A stretch of 64,000 bases of DNA from Pictodentalium vernedei (GCA_031216915.1 CM062288.1:181748596-181812595); one strand, 5' to 3'; numbered from the stretch's first letter, positions 1-13,000 are shown. Notes: a model not told the origin generated them from the letters alone. Made by a program: numbers and translations.

Positions 1-144
1 CTAACATCTGATGTCACCAAGCAAAATATTTGAAAAGATGATAACAATCAGAGCATATTCAAAGTGCAACTACCTATAAAATGGAATTTTCCCGAGGCCA
101 GTGATCATTCTATGAATGTATACTCACAACCCACTTATAAAAAA

Positions 145-214
145 GTCGACGTTACTCCATCTCAGTTCACATCATGAACTTGTTCATGATTTAACGAGAT
201 GGAGTAACCTCGAC
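145..214. repeat. Perfect-core inverted repeat (foldback)
   Basis: The outer arms gtcgacgttactccatctc and its near-complement (one mismatch in 19) enclose an inner 20-bp palindrome, atcatgaacttgttcatgat at 171-190. It resembles the core of a small foldback MITE. No target duplication was recognised. Confidence 0.7.
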
Positions 215-249
215 CTTTATCCAAGTTACTAATTTTTTTGTTGGCCAGT

Positions 250-600
250 GATGTAGTGGGGTACAGGTGAGGTTTATTTACTAAATCTGTTATCGTTAAA
301 GTTACTTTTTTCATTGAAGTTGCCTTGTTTATTTCACGATATGGGTTTTGGGCTTTGGGGAGGGTCTTATTGGAAAATATATGTTATTTGCATCTCGGTT
401 GAACATAAGCTCTGTGCTGTAAACCTCAGACCATGTTACCATCAATTCATCACAATAACTTACAAAATTGGACATAGAATTTCGATCACATCGAGATTGG
501 GTCATGACGTGGTCAAAATTCTCAGTGTCCTTGCCTCCACACATTGCTACTGAATCTCATCTGTTGAAAAAAATACACGAGAACACTGAATCTGAGATGC
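250..600 (+). repeat. Foldback repeat family R1, copy 1 (single-arm)
   Basis: This shares blocks with 15765-16100: gaggtttatttactaaa, then a 'gttttgggct' block, then gaacataagc and aaacctcagaccatgtta, ending in caattcatcacaa. The 15.8-kb copy has palindromic partners for these blocks and this one does not, so this copy lost, or never had, the second arms. Short open frames here are incidental. Confidence 0.6.
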
Positions 601-2200
601 TATTTGCGGTCTTAATCCTGAAGCATATTATTCACAAAATCTCGAACCACTGGTGAAGTAGTGTGTCACAATCACATTGCAGATAAGACCGCTTTTTTTC
701 CCAACAAAGTGCTTTATTATACGACAGAAAAAATCTGGTAGTTTTAATTGGCTAAAACACTTGTCAGAAGTGTTGATATACTCCAATATTGCTGATCTAT
801 CTTATTTTTATCGAAATCAAGTTGATATTTCACCGTTCTGTCATTGTTGTCTCTTAATAGGCAGGTAGGTTGATGTAATGATTCAAAATACCCGTTTGCG
901 ACAAAAACTGAAATAGTATTTCTAACTTGCTCCTTCCTTTAATTTACCTGTTCCAATTTTTAAGAACTGTTCAAACATAACAATTAACTTCAACATGAAC
1001 AAATAAGTTAATGCACATTGCTTCTTATTTTCATATGTTGAAATTAAAGTTATTTTGTTACTTATGAATATGGTGTTTTTCTTCAAAATATATGTAATAA
1101 AGCAAGAAATTTGCAAACAATTTTTTCTGTCATAATAATAAAACAATAACTGACTATAGACTCTGTGACTATTACTTTTCTCGGGTTAATAATTTCTTGT
1201 ATTAACCTCAAGGAAAGTCAATAATTGTATAATATCTCCTGGTACACAGACCTCATTGAACCAGGTACTTCAAAAATTAGCATTTAATCTATCATATCTT
1301 GCTGAACTCTTTCCCATCTACAGGTTTTGAATGGTTAAATCCAACTATGTAATCTTGTGCATGAAAGAAAAGATCATAATGAAAATAAAGGGGTGAGCAA
1401 TATTAAATGTCAAATCCTCTGCATTGGCATGGAGTTTGAAACTATATTACTCAACTCTTTACTTTAATCAATTCTTCTGCTTGCTTTATACTAGAGTCTG
1501 GAATATGAAGTATAGTGACTAAAGGCATCCGTGGTAGGAAAAGAGTCAAAAGAGCTCTCTTTGTTAAGCAAAATATATAATAAGTTAAATGCTCATTTTA
1601 AATGAAATGAACTAAAGTGTTATTTACCTAGTGCACAATTATCACAAATATGTACAAAAAAATGATAAAATCTTGTTAACTGAAAATTTCTGTGAACTGA
1701 ATATTTTCCAAAGGACAAAATGGCCTCCAGTTAAATGGACAAAAAGCCATGATTGGTAGTAAACAATTTTATGAAAGCCCAAACTAACCAATTGCCACAT
1801 GTTGACCGTATCTTTAAATAACAAATAACTTTTTTTGATTTCTATTGTTGTGTTATTTTTAATATTGAAGTAGATAACCGTCTTACACTTCTTGTTAATG
1901 GACAACATGAATTTGGCACAGATTTTTTTCACATCCTAGAGATCAAACAACGGGCTGCAGAAATTGAGATAAAAATACCAATTTTAGAATTTCGACCATT
2001 AGACAATTATGTGAGACGAAAACGAAATGGGTCTGGGACACTGAGAGGTGTTTCTCTTGGAGACTTGAATTTTGTGGTATACATGCATGCATTGGTGTTT
2101 TTTTATGCATACCAATGTGATATGTCAATATTTTGAAATAATATTATGTCATCTAAAGACAAGATAGCCATGTCCTTAAAAACTTTAGAAAAGTGAGATC
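600..2200. other. AT-rich stretch, no recognised feature
   Basis: This is A+T-rich DNA with scattered short frames. A 96-codon minus frame (1642-1932) follows a possible acceptor (…gatctctag) but matches no family I know and does not resemble the next expected PIP4K exon. It would fall in the downstream PIP4K intron or beyond the gene. Confidence 0.4.
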
Positions 2201-2202
2201 AT

Positions 2203-2491
2203 AACTAGAGAGCACTGTCACAGTGCCGAAGCTGAGACAATTTGTGCAACGCCAATGATGTTTTAAAACTCATTGGGGACAAAAAAACTTGTTGGTGACA
2301 AGTCCATAAATGTGACAGAAATTATCCGAATGACATGCACTATTGAGAGGGTGTAGACATCATGAAGATACACTTGCATACCAAGTACGGTGTCATTCCA
2401 TCAAGTATTTTAGGAGTTATGGTGTTTTTTAAACTTGTTAGTGACAGACCGACCGACATTGCCACATATAGAGCTGCTCGTCGCAGCTAAA
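2203..2491 (+). mobile_element. Hairpin-bounded short element, family G (G1)
   Basis: It starts with ctagagagcactgtcacag, which contains a 5' hairpin (gcactg/cagtgc). It has a gaccgaccgac stretch near the end and finishes with a 3' hairpin, agctgctcgtcgcagct, followed by aa. The same 3' end occurs at 14980-14995. There is no central array. Assignment to the hairpin-bounded class is by architecture only. Confidence 0.6.
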
Positions 2492-2950
2492 AATGATTTT
2501 GTGGCACTGGATTTCAGACTATAGATAACTGCATTGTTAAAATGAAATATGTTATTTGTTCAGAGCACCTGGCAGATACTAGAAAAGAAGTGCAGAGACA
2601 GGGGCTCAAAAGCTTGGTCTTGTATGTAGTACTCAATTACGTTGATGAGGTGGAATATATACATACAACAAATATTTTAAGTCACATTAAATCGGGAGGA
2701 CTTCACAATTGGGCCAAAAATTGTGATGATCATACAGGAAAATCATCCCCCCACCCACAAGCAAAACAGCTGTCCAGTGTACAGGTTGGTGAACTTAAAA
2801 CATTGAATGCCCATCAGTGTTAAACAAACTTATTTTGACTTGTACTGTATACACAATATTTTGGGGTTTTTGTCCCAGTTCTCAGTGAAGAAAACAGGAA
2901 CCAACCCTTACCAGATTCTCAAAAAGTATTTTGTTGACAGTACCGATCTT
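2492..2950 (+). other. Unassigned stretch with a 93-codon open frame
   Basis: A plus-strand frame (2542-2823) runs 93 codons without a recognisable domain. It is not obviously repeat-derived and shows no convincing splice sites. It could be a relic of a mobile element; no function is proposed. Confidence 0.3.
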
Positions 2951-4127
2951 CGTGCAGACAGGAGAGGCATTGGGCTGAGCATTAGAACATAGCCTCTGGT
3001 GGCCACATATTTCCATCCTCTCATAGACCATTCCTGCGAAATTTGGTTCACGTCGGCTCAGTAGTTCCAGAGAAGATGAAAATGTGATTTCCCATAGGGT
3101 TTCTATAGTAACTATAAGCCGCAATTGTGGCCATGTTTACAACCCGATCAACATTAAATGAGGATCGTTGGTAGAGGGGGTCCCAGTCATCACTTATGTG
3201 AAGTATCAAAACATTTGGCTTGGCAGTTTCAGAGGAGAAGATTTTTGAAAATCCACCAATCAGAATCAAAGAATGCCTCTGGCGGCCATGTTTTTCAACC
3301 CACGGGAACAACATGAGGATCGTTTGTAGAGGACCTCCCATAGACCATCCCTGCCAAGTTTGGTTCACATCAGCTCAGTAGTTCCAGAGAGAAGATGAAA
3401 ATGTGATTTCCCATAGGGTTTCTATAGTAACTATAAGCTGCAATTGTGGCCATATTTGCATCCCGATCAACATTAAATGAGGATCGTTGGTAGAGGGGGT
3501 CCCAGTCGTCATTTATGTGAAGTATCAAAACATTTAGCCTAGCAGTTTCTTCAGAGAAGATTTTTGAAAATCCCCCAATCAGAATCAAAGAATGCATCTG
3601 GCGGCCATGTTTTTTAACCCACGGGAACAAAATGAAGATCGTTTGTAGAGGACCTCCCATAGACTATCCCTGTGCAGTTTGTTTTCACGTTGTCTCGGTT
3701 TTTCCAGAAAAGAAGAGGAAAATGTGATTTCCCATAGGGTTTCTACAGTACCTATAAGCCGCAATTGTGGCCATGTTTATGACCCAATCAACATTAAATA
3801 AGGATCGTTGGTAGAGGGGGTCCCAGTCATCATTTATGTGAAGTTTCAAAACATTTGGCTTGGGAGTTTCAGAGAAGATTTTTGAAAATCCACCATCCAG
3901 AATCAAAGAATGCCTGTGGAAGCCAAGTTTTTCATCCGACGGGAACAAAATGAGGATCGTTTGTAGAGGACCTCCCATAGACCATTCCTGCCAAGTTTGG
4001 TTCACACCGGCTCAGCGGTTACAGAGAAGATGATGAAAATGTGAAAAGTTTCGGACGCCGGATGACGACCGATGGACGCCAAGTGATGAGAAAAGCTCAC
4101 ATGACCTTTTAGGCGAGGTGAGCTAAA
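2950..4127 (+). mobile_element. Array element, family H (about 320-bp units)
   Basis: Three and a fraction direct units are visible; 'tgatttcccatagggtttct' recurs at 3085, 3404 and 3725 (spacing 319 and 321). The 3' end has the usual signature: ggacgccggatgacgaccg, then a hairpin agctcac...gtgagct followed by aa. The 5' hairpin was not identified. Minus-strand frames of about 80-106 codons here are translations of the unit and are not genes. Confidence 0.75.
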
Positions 4128-4697
4128 AACAACAAACAGTTGGTATGTTTGGACTGTTTCATTTGGAATGCTGTGAATTTTATTTCTCGATAATGAAATA
4201 TACTCCCACATAATGACATTGCTGCAATTTGCGCCATTTTGTACAGCCATAATTTCCCAATTTCAAGGTAAGCTATGCAGACTGAATATTTTCCAACCTG
4301 TTTCGGCATAGGCAATTTTTTTCAATTTTCGATATTTTTGGATATCAAAAGAAAAAAAAAAAATTGGTGTCCAAAAATTTAGATGAAATACGGCAGCTGT
4401 GGCGCTCAGATGCAAGGAAATGGGGGTTTTTGAACTCAGGAATTCAAAATTTTCCTACGATGGCCATTGGTCGCCCCATAAATTTAAACAGGTTACGATG
4501 ATCAATTAGGCGTAACAGGTTAGGAAACTCATTCCTTATTTCCAGACGTGAAAATGTGAAGTCAGAACAATCACCTCAAATTTAACCGAAATAGGTCTAG
4601 TGGTTTTGGAAGAGAGGTTGCAAACACCTTGTTCACAGAAGACGGGAGATGAACAGTGAATGCTCACTATAGCTCACCCTAACTTTCAGTCAGTGAG
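4128..4697 (+). mobile_element. 3' remnant of a hairpin-ended element
   Basis: The sequence from about 4370 to 4697 ends in tagctcaccctaactttcag and cagtgagct, an imperfect version of the 3' hairpin seen in families A and D. The front (4128-4370) is AT-rich and unassigned. Confidence 0.5.
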
Positions 4698-4848
4698 CTG
4701 GTAATTCTAAACATTTAAAAACAGGTATTAGTGCTCTATCTCATAATCAGAACAAATAAACAATTACCCTACTAGAGTAGTTTGGAAAAAATATCTCAAC
4801 TGCATTTTTACCAATCACTTAATAATCACCCAGGTTAGTTTGTTTGTT

Positions 4849-4910
4849 TATTGGGATTTAATGACACTTTCAATAACTGGGGTCATATTGTGTTGGACAG
4901 TTTTACAGTA
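4849..4910 (-). repeat. SINE 3'-tail fragment
   Basis: This reads as the reverse complement of the SINE tail region at 35175-35235 (a tttattgg..., ctggggtca, ttggac series). Only the tail is present. Confidence 0.5.
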
Positions 4911-5039
4911 ACAGACAAACTTTCCAACTTACTATCCCATGCAAAAGCAGGGTTGTTTATTTTATTTATTGGTGTTTAAGATCATATATTTTTGCACAAT
5001 GACAAATCATTTATATCCATGTTGGCCATTTTAGAGGAC

Positions 5040-5385
5040 CTCCATCCAAAGCATTGGTGATTCGGTCCTATTTCTACTCTGGGGAAGGTGGGTCTTCAAT
5101 GTCTGGAGCATTGAACTCCAAACCAAAATGTTGACCGTTTGATCCTGATATGTGGTATACTGCATTATCCTTGGGCAAGACATTTAATCCTGATTGCCCA
5201 CTTGGGTTCATGGTGGCACTGTTTAGTTAGTCATATTGCATGTCAATGGTGCACTTGTCTTCACCCGCTGCTCACCCTGCTTGTATAGAAATAATATGTT
5301 GGTGAGTATTGACAGATGCTTGCCACTGTCCAGGTACTCTAACTTCCATCAGCAAAACCTCCAAAAGCCTAAATGTTGGAAAATG
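5040..5385 (+). repeat. tRNA-derived SINE copy (degenerate)
   Basis: The central block ccttgggcaagacatttaat is shared with the SINEs at 35175-35508 and 38593-38973, as are the downstream segments tggtgcacttgtcttcac and gacagatgcttgccac. The tRNA-like head is decayed. No tail repeat or target duplication was found. Confidence 0.65.
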
Positions 5386-5727
5386 TGTTCTACATGTACA
5401 ACAAGAATTTCACCAAAATTTGAACTAGGCCCTTAAGGGTTGAAACTCTAGTATATTTATAAATAAGGCTTTTTATTTACAGTGGAATGTGTTCTGTTTG
5501 CACTCACAAGGGTAAAACATTACCCTCAAAACCTAAGTTATTTAAGAAATGATAACTGAGTCTTGCAGCAGGAGTTTTTTTCAAGAATCAAAATGATTCT
5601 ATCGAATTGGGACAAATTTTTAGGTCAAGACTATAGAACCTGCTTTGATCTTATCACCTATCAATTCATCTTGTTTTCCTGACTGTGTGGTGAAAGAAAT
5701 TTTATCACCAACCATGCATATATTCTA

Positions 5728-7072
5728 TTAAAAAAAAGTAGGGGATATTTGATGAAAGTGAGGTATGTGAAGAAATGTATTTATATTTTCATCAAAAAGA
5801 CAGTTGAGGCATTGCACTGTGATATCTGGTGAATGATTTCAACGATAGTTGGGTATCTGACAAGCATACATTCCACGCTCTGCGCTGTAGAAAACATGGA
5901 CAGTCAGTCAGAGAATTTACCACGTTCAGTCCAAGACCCAAATATCTTGTAAATCCTCCTCGGTTCGCGAGACAAGTGCAGATCCGATGCGGCATACTTC
6001 TCACCATATGTCCAATATCAGCTTGACTGATGTTATTCCATTCTTCCTGCAGTGCAGCAGCGAATTCTTGGACATTGGTAGGGGGCTGTTGGCATTGTCG
6101 TAGGCGCTTGCCAAGCATATCCCAGACATGCTCGATTGGTGAATGGTCTGGACTTAGTGCTGGCCAAGGCAGTGTAATGATGTTCTGCTCCTGGAAGAAC
6201 TCTGTAGCGACACAGGCCCTGTGTGCTCTTGCACTGCCATATTGGAAAATGAATCGACAGCCGTGATGTCATGCAAATGGCACCACATGAGCTGCTAATA
6301 TGTCACGGTAGTACTGCCCTGTGACACACCCTTGGATGTCATGTAATGCTGTTCTGTTTGTCAGGGTTATGCCTCCCCACACAATAACCGATCCACCACC
6401 AAAACGATCGTGCATCCTAACAGTTATTCGAGGTCGTCGAGAGTACAAATTCCAGCTGTGTAGGCGATTTCAGATAATCTGACCACTGACTCACACCTCT
6501 GTCGCTCGGTGCAGCTGCTGTCCAATTTCTGAGGCACTTTGATGGCTGTTATGTAATACTGTGGTTCGGATGAAATGATCCTGGTTAGCAGTTGTCGCCC
6601 TTGGATGACCTGACCGACATCTGTCATCAATATTGTCTGTCTTAACGGTAGCGTGACCACAACCTGATAATCACCAATTAAGTAATGTTGAGAATTTGAG
6701 CCACTGCAGTCTGTCTGTTGCCAGCTTCCAACAGGCCAACGGCACATAAACGTTCTTCACGTGTCAGTCTTTGTATACCTCAAAAGTGACATTTCGACCA
6801 GAAACCATTGATGAACGCGTTTATACCAAGAAAAGAACGAGGAGACCGCCAAAAAAGCCTGTCCAGAACAAATGAATATTTCAAAAAGTACCCCACAGAC
6901 ATTAATGTGGCGCTTGTGCAAAAAACCTGCACAAAGTTTTCGTGGGCCGGTGACATTCATGATCCATGCTAAACGTTGGTAACATATTGATGTGTCCAAT
7001 CATGCGTATCCAATACCATTTTCCGAAAATATCAACATCAGTTTGGATATCTCCTACTTTTTTTGAGTAGTA
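5728..7072 (-). mobile_element. Tc1/mariner element, inactive
   Basis: The element is about 1.34 kb, the usual Tc1 size. It is bounded by inverted ends: aaaaaaagtaggggatatt at 5731 and the complement of aaaaaaagtaggagatatcc ending near 7067, with TA dinucleotides beside them. The interior is a frameshifted transposase on the minus strand. An array element (A1) begins 26 bp further on. Confidence 0.82.
5930..6775 (-). pseudogene. Tc1 transposase pseudogene
   Basis: It runs on the minus strand from near 6775. The first DNA-binding domain reads LTREERLCAVGLLEAGNRQT and then AVAQILNIT before a stop codon. The second helix-turn-helix appears as GHPRATTANQDHFIRTTVL after a frame change. The C-terminal half includes IEHVWDMLGKRLRQCQQPP in mixed frames and EEWNNISQADIGHMVRSMP, a normal Tc1 terminal region. 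Tc1 transposases cut and paste DNA at TA sites using a DDE catalytic core. At least two frame changes and internal stops show it cannot be translated whole. The identity of the family is strong. Confidence 0.85.
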
Positions 7073-7097
7073 TATGATTGGTGATATAACCAATACA

Positions 7098-9943
7098 AGA
7101 GGCCCCTGGGGGCCTGAAGGCACTCACCTGACATGGTAGCCTAAATATCAACCCAGAGAATTGATTTCCACAAGTTGCATCTGCTCCTCCTAATAAAAGC
7201 TGAAACCAAATATCCAAATATTCTGACCAGTGGATCTAAAAAAAGATTTTTAAAGAATATTCCTCATACTGAACTAAGTCATAATTCGGGCTCCCACAGG
7301 GAGCCCATATATGAACCCAGGGACTTGGCTTTAACAAACCTGAAACTCACACCCCTAAGGATTCTGCACACCAATTATCAAAACATTCCGACTGCTGGAT
7401 CTGAAGAAGAAGATTTTTAAAGAAAATTCCTCATTTTGAACCAAGTTACAATTCGAGCTCCCACAATCAGCCCAAATATGGACCTAGGGACATGGCTTGA
7501 ACAAACTTGAATCTTACCCACCTAAGGATGCTGCATAAAAAATATCAAAAGCATTCATCTGCTGGATCTGAAGATTTTTAAAGAAAATTCCTCATTTTGA
7601 ACTAAGCTGTCATTCAGGCTCCCATAGTGAGCCCAAATATGAACCAAGGGACTTGGCTTGAACAAACTTGAATCTCAGCCCCCTAAGGTTGCTCCATGCC
7701 AAATATCAAAACATTCCAACTGCTGAATCTGAAGAAGAAGATTTTTAAAGAAAAATTCCTCATATTGACTACGTTATAATTTGGGCTCCCACATGGAGCC
7801 CAAATATAGTTCCATGGACTTGGCTTTAACACACTTGAATCCCCCCCCCCCCCCCCCCCCCCCAAGGATACTACTCTCCACATATCAAACCATTCCGACT
7901 GCTGGATCTGAAGAAGAAGATTTTTAAAGAAAATTCCTCATTTCGAACAAAGTTACAATTCAAGCTCCCACAGTGAGCCCAAATATGGACCTAGGGACAT
8001 GGCTTGAACAAACTTGCATCTCACCCCCCTAAGGACGCTGCATACCAAATATCACAAGATTCTGCCTGCTGGATCTTGAGAAGAAGATTTGCCTGAAATG
8101 CACTAAGTTCAAATTTGGGCTCCTATACTGAGCCCAAATATAAACCCAGGGGGCCGATTTGAACAAACTTGAATCAGATCCACCCCACAATGTTGCATAC
8201 CAAATATCACAAGATTCTGCCTGCTGGATCTGGAGAAGATTTTTGAAGAAATTTGCCTGAAATGCACTAAGTTTGAATTTGGGCTTCTATAGTGAGCCCA
8301 AATATGAATCCAGGTGGCCGATTTGAACAAATTGGAATCAGATCCACCCCACAATGTTGCATACCAAATATCAAAAGATTCTGCCTGCAGGATCTGAGGA
8401 AGAAGATTTTTGAAGAAATTTGCCTGAAATGCACTAAGTTCGAATTCGAGCTTCTATAGTGAGCCCAAATATGAATCTAGGGAGCCGATTTGAATACAAT
8501 AGAATCAGATCCACCCCACAATGTTGCATACCAAATATCAAAAGATTCTGCCTGCTGGATCTGGAGAAGAAGATTTTTTAAGAAATTTGCCTGAAAAGCA
8601 CTAAGTTCAAATTTGGGCTCCTATACTGAGCCCAAATATAAACCCAGGGAGCCAATTTGAACAAACTTGAATCAGATCCACCCCACAATGTTGCATACCC
8701 AATATCAAAAGATTTGGCCTGCTGGATCTTGAGAAGAAGATTTTCAAAGAAATTTGCCTGAAATGCACTAAGTTCAAAGTTGAGCTCCTATACTGAGCCC
8801 AAATATAAACCCAAGGGGCCGATTTGAACAAACTTGAATCAGATCCACCCCACAATGTTGTATACCAAATATCAAAAGATTCTGCCTGCTGGATGTGGAG
8901 AAGAAGATTTTCAAAGAAATTTGCCTGAAATGCAGCAAGTTCAAATTTGGGCTCCTATACTGAGCCCAAATATAAACCCAGGGGGCCGATTCGAACAAAC
9001 TTGAATCAGATCCCCCCCACAATGTTGCATGCCAAATATCAAAAGATTCTGCCTGCTGGATCTGGAGAAGAAATTTTTTTAAGAAATTTGTCTGAAATGC
9101 ACTAAGTTCGAAATCGGGCTCCTATACTGAGCCCAAATATGAACCCAGGGGGCCGATTTGAACAAACTTGAATCAGATCCACCCTACAATGTTGCATACC
9201 AAATATCAAAAGATTCTGCCTGCTGGATCTGGAGAAGAAGATTTTTTAATGTTTTCCCCATTGCCAACAAGTGTTAAAAAGTGCTGACTCAGCACTTTTT
9301 CAAAGCCCCGAAACTGTACCTATGATTAAACCGATGGCAATTTTTTTTTTACCAATTCTTTCTGTTGCTCCTAAGGAAGCTTCACACCAAATAAAAATTC
9401 TCGGTGCCGTGCAGTTTTGGAGATATGGGCGTTTTAATTTTTTTCTATTTTTAGCTCCTGCGGTTCCCATGGGGCTACGGGAAAAAAAAATCAGCATAAA
9501 TTAGGTACTTATGACCCAATAAGCCCTCACATAAAATTTGGTTCAAATCAGCCTCTCGGTTTGGAAAATAGAAATTTTGGGCGGGGCAAAAAATTTTGCC
9601 CCTCCCATAACGACACCAAGCATAGCCCCACAAACTTCTCTTGAACAAATCTGAGTCTACACCTCAAAAGGAAGCTGCACACCAAATATCAAGTCTCTGC
9701 TACTGCTGGTTCATGAGAAGAAGATTTTTTAAGATTTCAGCACACTTTTTGGGTGTGGCCCTACCCATGGGCGCGGCAACTTGATTTGAACAAAATCAAA
9801 TTGCGATATCATAACAAACTATTATCTCAAATATCAAATAAACTGGTTCAGCGGTTTGGGAGGAGAAGACGCAAACACCATGTTCACGGACGACGGACGG
9901 TGAGTGATCACTGTAGCTCTCCTGACTGAAAGTCAGGTGAGCT
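7098..9943 (+). mobile_element. Array element A1 (family A, complete)
   Basis: The 5' end is caagaggcccctgggggcct, a hairpin, followed by the subterminal CACCTGAC. The middle is a tandem array of about 12 units. The 3' segment (9256-9943) is single-copy, contains a small gtgctgactcagcac palindrome, and has ggacgacggacgg before the terminal hairpin agctctcctgactgaaagtc and aggtgagctaa. The 3' GTCAGGTG complements the 5' CACCTGAC. There is no transposase. The architecture fits non-autonomous Helitron/Helentron-like elements, but this is inference. Confidence 0.75.
7145..9255 (+). repeat. 167-bp tandem array inside A1
   Basis: The gggctccc hairpin arm recurs at 7288, 7455, 7616, 7783, 7962, 8117, 8281, 8448, 8615, 8782, 8949 and 9116. 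The modal spacing is 167 bp; a 23-bp C-run at 7841-7863 makes one unit longer. Each unit holds a hairpin of the type atttgggctc...gagcccaaat. Minus frames of 66-82 codons with WGGSDSSLFKSA-like text are translations of the unit. Confidence 0.9.
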
Positions 9944-10073
9944 AATAACCATACAGACAGAAAAAAAACAAGAGAATTCTGGGGATGGTATGCTGCTCTG
10001 CAGTGTAAAAATTCCTACCCCCACCATTTACCCCAAAATTCAGTGTTCGCACTAAAGCTGTGACAGACAATAA

Positions 10074-12875
10074 TGAAAGTGTCAATGACACTGTAGCTCA
10101 ACTTGACAAACTTGAAATGGTAAATCTGAAGATCATTGGTTCCAATGTTATTTGGTGAAACTTCAACATAACAGCATTGTGTGTGCACAATATCAGAGCA
10201 ATCCATGCATTTTTTAATGTAAACTGTAAGGCAGGCTAAAGGAAGAATGTTGATACACAAATGCAGGAAGTTCGGATGTCATTGTAAACGGCAACTTTTT
10301 TCACAGAAATGAATCTGCATGCAGAGGTTTCGCCTACTGATCATGCCAAGATCCAAGGCAATCCTATGATAAATGTGCCCTGTAGGCCATGTCAAAAAAG
10401 AATGTAAATGCACAAATGCAATAGATTCAAAGATTGTTGCTAACAGCCACAGTTTTTGATAGAAATGGAAAGAAAATCGATAGCTCCTATCTCTGTCACC
10501 CTGAATAAGCATATGAAGTTTCAAAACAACCTGATAATGAATGCGCCCTCTGAGGCATGCCAAAGGAATGTGTTAATGCACAAATGCACTAAGATTGACG
10601 GTCATTGCTGGTGGCAATGGTCTTTTTTTTCTTTTTTATGGAAATTCATAAATACACCCTGTAGAGAGTGGAAAAGGGGTAAGTTGCTACAAAAATGCAC
10701 AAAGTTCAAAGGCTGGTGCTAACGACAATAATATTTTATGGAAATGAAAAAAAATCAACAGCTCACATCTAGAGGCCACCCTGAACATGCATACCAAGTT
10801 TCAAAGCGATTGTATCATAAATGTGCCCTGTAGGGCATGCCAGAGGAATATATTGATGCCCGACTAAACTAAGTTCAAAGGTCATTGCCAACGGCAACTA
10901 TTTGTGACAGAAATGGAAGAAAATAGGTAGCTCCCATCTAGAGGTCACCCCAAACAAGCATACCAAGTCTCAAAGCGATGTGATTAAAAAAATGCCCTGT
11001 AGGGTGTGCCAAAGGGAACTAGAGGTACTGTGAGCAAGCTCACAAAGTGATACTCCCCACGCCTTAAATGTATAAGTTAGATTATTTCCCCTTGGAAATG
11101 TCAGAACGGAATTATATTGCTTCATGCACATCTTCATATGGAGTTCTTCCACTGTGTAAAGTTTCATGAAAATTCTTCAAACGGTTTAGGAGGAGTTGCG
11201 CTTATAAGGATGGACAGACGGACAGTAGATTATCTCCCCCTGGAAATGTCAGAACAGAATTATATTGCTTCATGCACATCTTCATATGGAGTTCTTCCAT
11301 TGTGTAAATTTTCATGAAAATTCTTCGAACAGTTTAGGAGGAGTTGCGCTTATAAGGATGGACAGACAGACGGATGGACGGACGGACAGGGTGATTCCTA
11401 TATACCTCCCCAAACTTTGTTTGCTGGGGGTATAAATACTGATGCATAACTGCACTAAGTTCGTTGAAGGTCATTGCCAGCGGCAACATTTTTTGATGGA
11501 AATGAAAGATAAGTGATAGCTCCAGTCCAGAGGTAACCCTATCTAGAGGTAACCCCAAACAAGCATACCAAGTTTCAAACTGATCTGATCATAAATGCAC
11601 CCTGTAGCCTGTGCCAATGAAACATAGTGATGCCAGACTAAACTAAGTTCAAAGGTAATCGCCAGCAGCAACATTTTTTCCGGAAATGGAAGAAAATCGA
11701 TAGCGCCCATCAAGAGGTCACCTCAAATAAGCATACCAGGTTTCAAAGCAATCAGATAATAAATGTGCCCTCTAGGGTGTGCCAAAGGGAAATATTGAGG
11801 TCTGACTAAACTCAGTTCAAAGGCCTTTGCCAGTAACAACATTTTTTACGTACATGGAAAAAGATCGATAGCTCCCATATAGAGGTCACCCCAAACAAGC
11901 ATACCAAGTTTCAAAGTGATCCGATTATAAATGTGCCCTGCAGGGTGTGCCAAAGGGAAATATTGATGCATAACTGCACTAAGTTCATCGAAGGTCGTTG
12001 CCAGCCCCAACATTTTTAGACGGAAATGGAAGATAATCGATAGCTCCCATCTAGAGGTAACCCCAAACCAGCATACCAAGTTTCAAACCGATCTGTTCAT
12101 AAATGTGCCCTGTAGGGTATGCCAAAGAAATATACTGATGACTGACTAAACTAAGTTCAAAGGTTGTTGCCAGTGGCAACATTTTTTGCCAGAAATGGAA
12201 GAAAATCGATAGCTACCATCTAGAGGTAATCCCAAATAAGCATACCAGGTTTCAAAGCAATCCAATCATAAATGTGCCTTGTAGAGTGTGCCAAAGGGAA
12301 ATATTAAGGTCTGACTAAACTAAGTTCAAAGGTCATTGCCAGTGGCAACATTTTTTGACGGAAATGGAAGAAAATCGATAGCTCACAACTAGAGGTCACC
12401 CCAAAGAAGCATACTAAGTTTCAAAGCGATAAATGTGCCCTGCAGGGTGTGCCAAAGGGAAATATTTATACATAACTGCACAAAGTTCATCAAAGGTCAT
12501 TGCCAGCGGCAACATCTTTTGATGGAAATGGAAGATAATCGATAGCTCCCATCTAGAGGTCATCCCAAATAAGCATACCAGGTTTCAAAGAAATCTGATT
12601 ATAAATGTGCCCTGTAGGGTGTGCCAAAGGGAAATATTGAGGTCTGACTAAACTAAGTTCAAAGGCCGTTGCCAGCGGCAACATTTTTTGTCGGAAATGG
12701 AAGAAAATCTATAGCTCCCATCTAGAGGTGACCCCAAACAAGCATACCAAGTTTCAAAGCGATCTGATCATAAATGCGACCTGTGCTGTGTGCCAAAGGA
12801 AATTGTGGACATACGTATGTCAACGGACGAGATGTGATGGCAACAGCACAGACTGACTTTGTCAAGTTGAGCTAA
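10074..12875 (+). mobile_element. Array element D1 (family D, complete, hosts F1)
   Basis: The 5' end is agtgtcaatgacact, a hairpin, followed by tagctcaacttgacaaa. The 3' end is gactttgtcaagttgagcta and a, the inverse of the 5' block. Between them lie degenerate units of about 165-170 bp, each with atagctcccatctagaggt, aaatgtgccctgtagggtgt and aaactaagttcaaagg. A GGACGAG stretch with a tacgtatgt palindrome precedes the 3' hairpin. The element is interrupted by F1 at 11019-11435. Confidence 0.8.
11019..11435 (+). mobile_element. Array element F1 (family F), nested in D1
   Basis: The 5' end is ctagaggtactgtgagc and gctcac (hairpin), then gatactcccc. There are two units of about 150 bp (ttatctcccc, ttcatgcacatcttcatatg, agttcttcc). 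A ggatggacggacggacag run follows, and the 3' hairpin is tacctccccaaactttgtt then tgctgggggtataa. It splits a D unit between gccaaagggaa and atactgatgcataactgc, giving its exact ends. No target duplication is visible. Confidence 0.82.
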
Positions 12876-13000
12876 AAATGAAAGTCAAAGACCATAAAGG
12901 GCCATAATTCTAACTAAAATACTCAAATTGACACTTGCATTGAACAAGGGACTAGGAACTGATTTTTATTGGCCTTATCTAAATAAGATGCATAACAGTA
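12876..13000. other. Short array-element remnant
   Basis: It contains cataaagggccataattcta and cattgaacaaggga, phrases also seen near 14775-14835, so it is probably a leftover of family G or a relative. There are no ends. Confidence 0.4.

Noticed and set aside
1642-1932. Candidate next PIP4K exon (open frame after a possible acceptor)
   Set aside because: The peptide lacks the expected acidic linker and DYSLL-type motif, and there is no clear donor at the right phase.
5792-6747. Several short frames on both strands as separate genes
   Set aside because: All are pieces or shadows of one frameshifted Tc1 transposase on the minus strand.
8109-9022. Overlapping 81-82-codon minus frames with WGGSDSSLFKSA-like text
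   Set aside because: They are translations of the 167-bp unit, repeat every unit, and recur at 39.8, 43, 44 and 51.5 kb. They are not genes.
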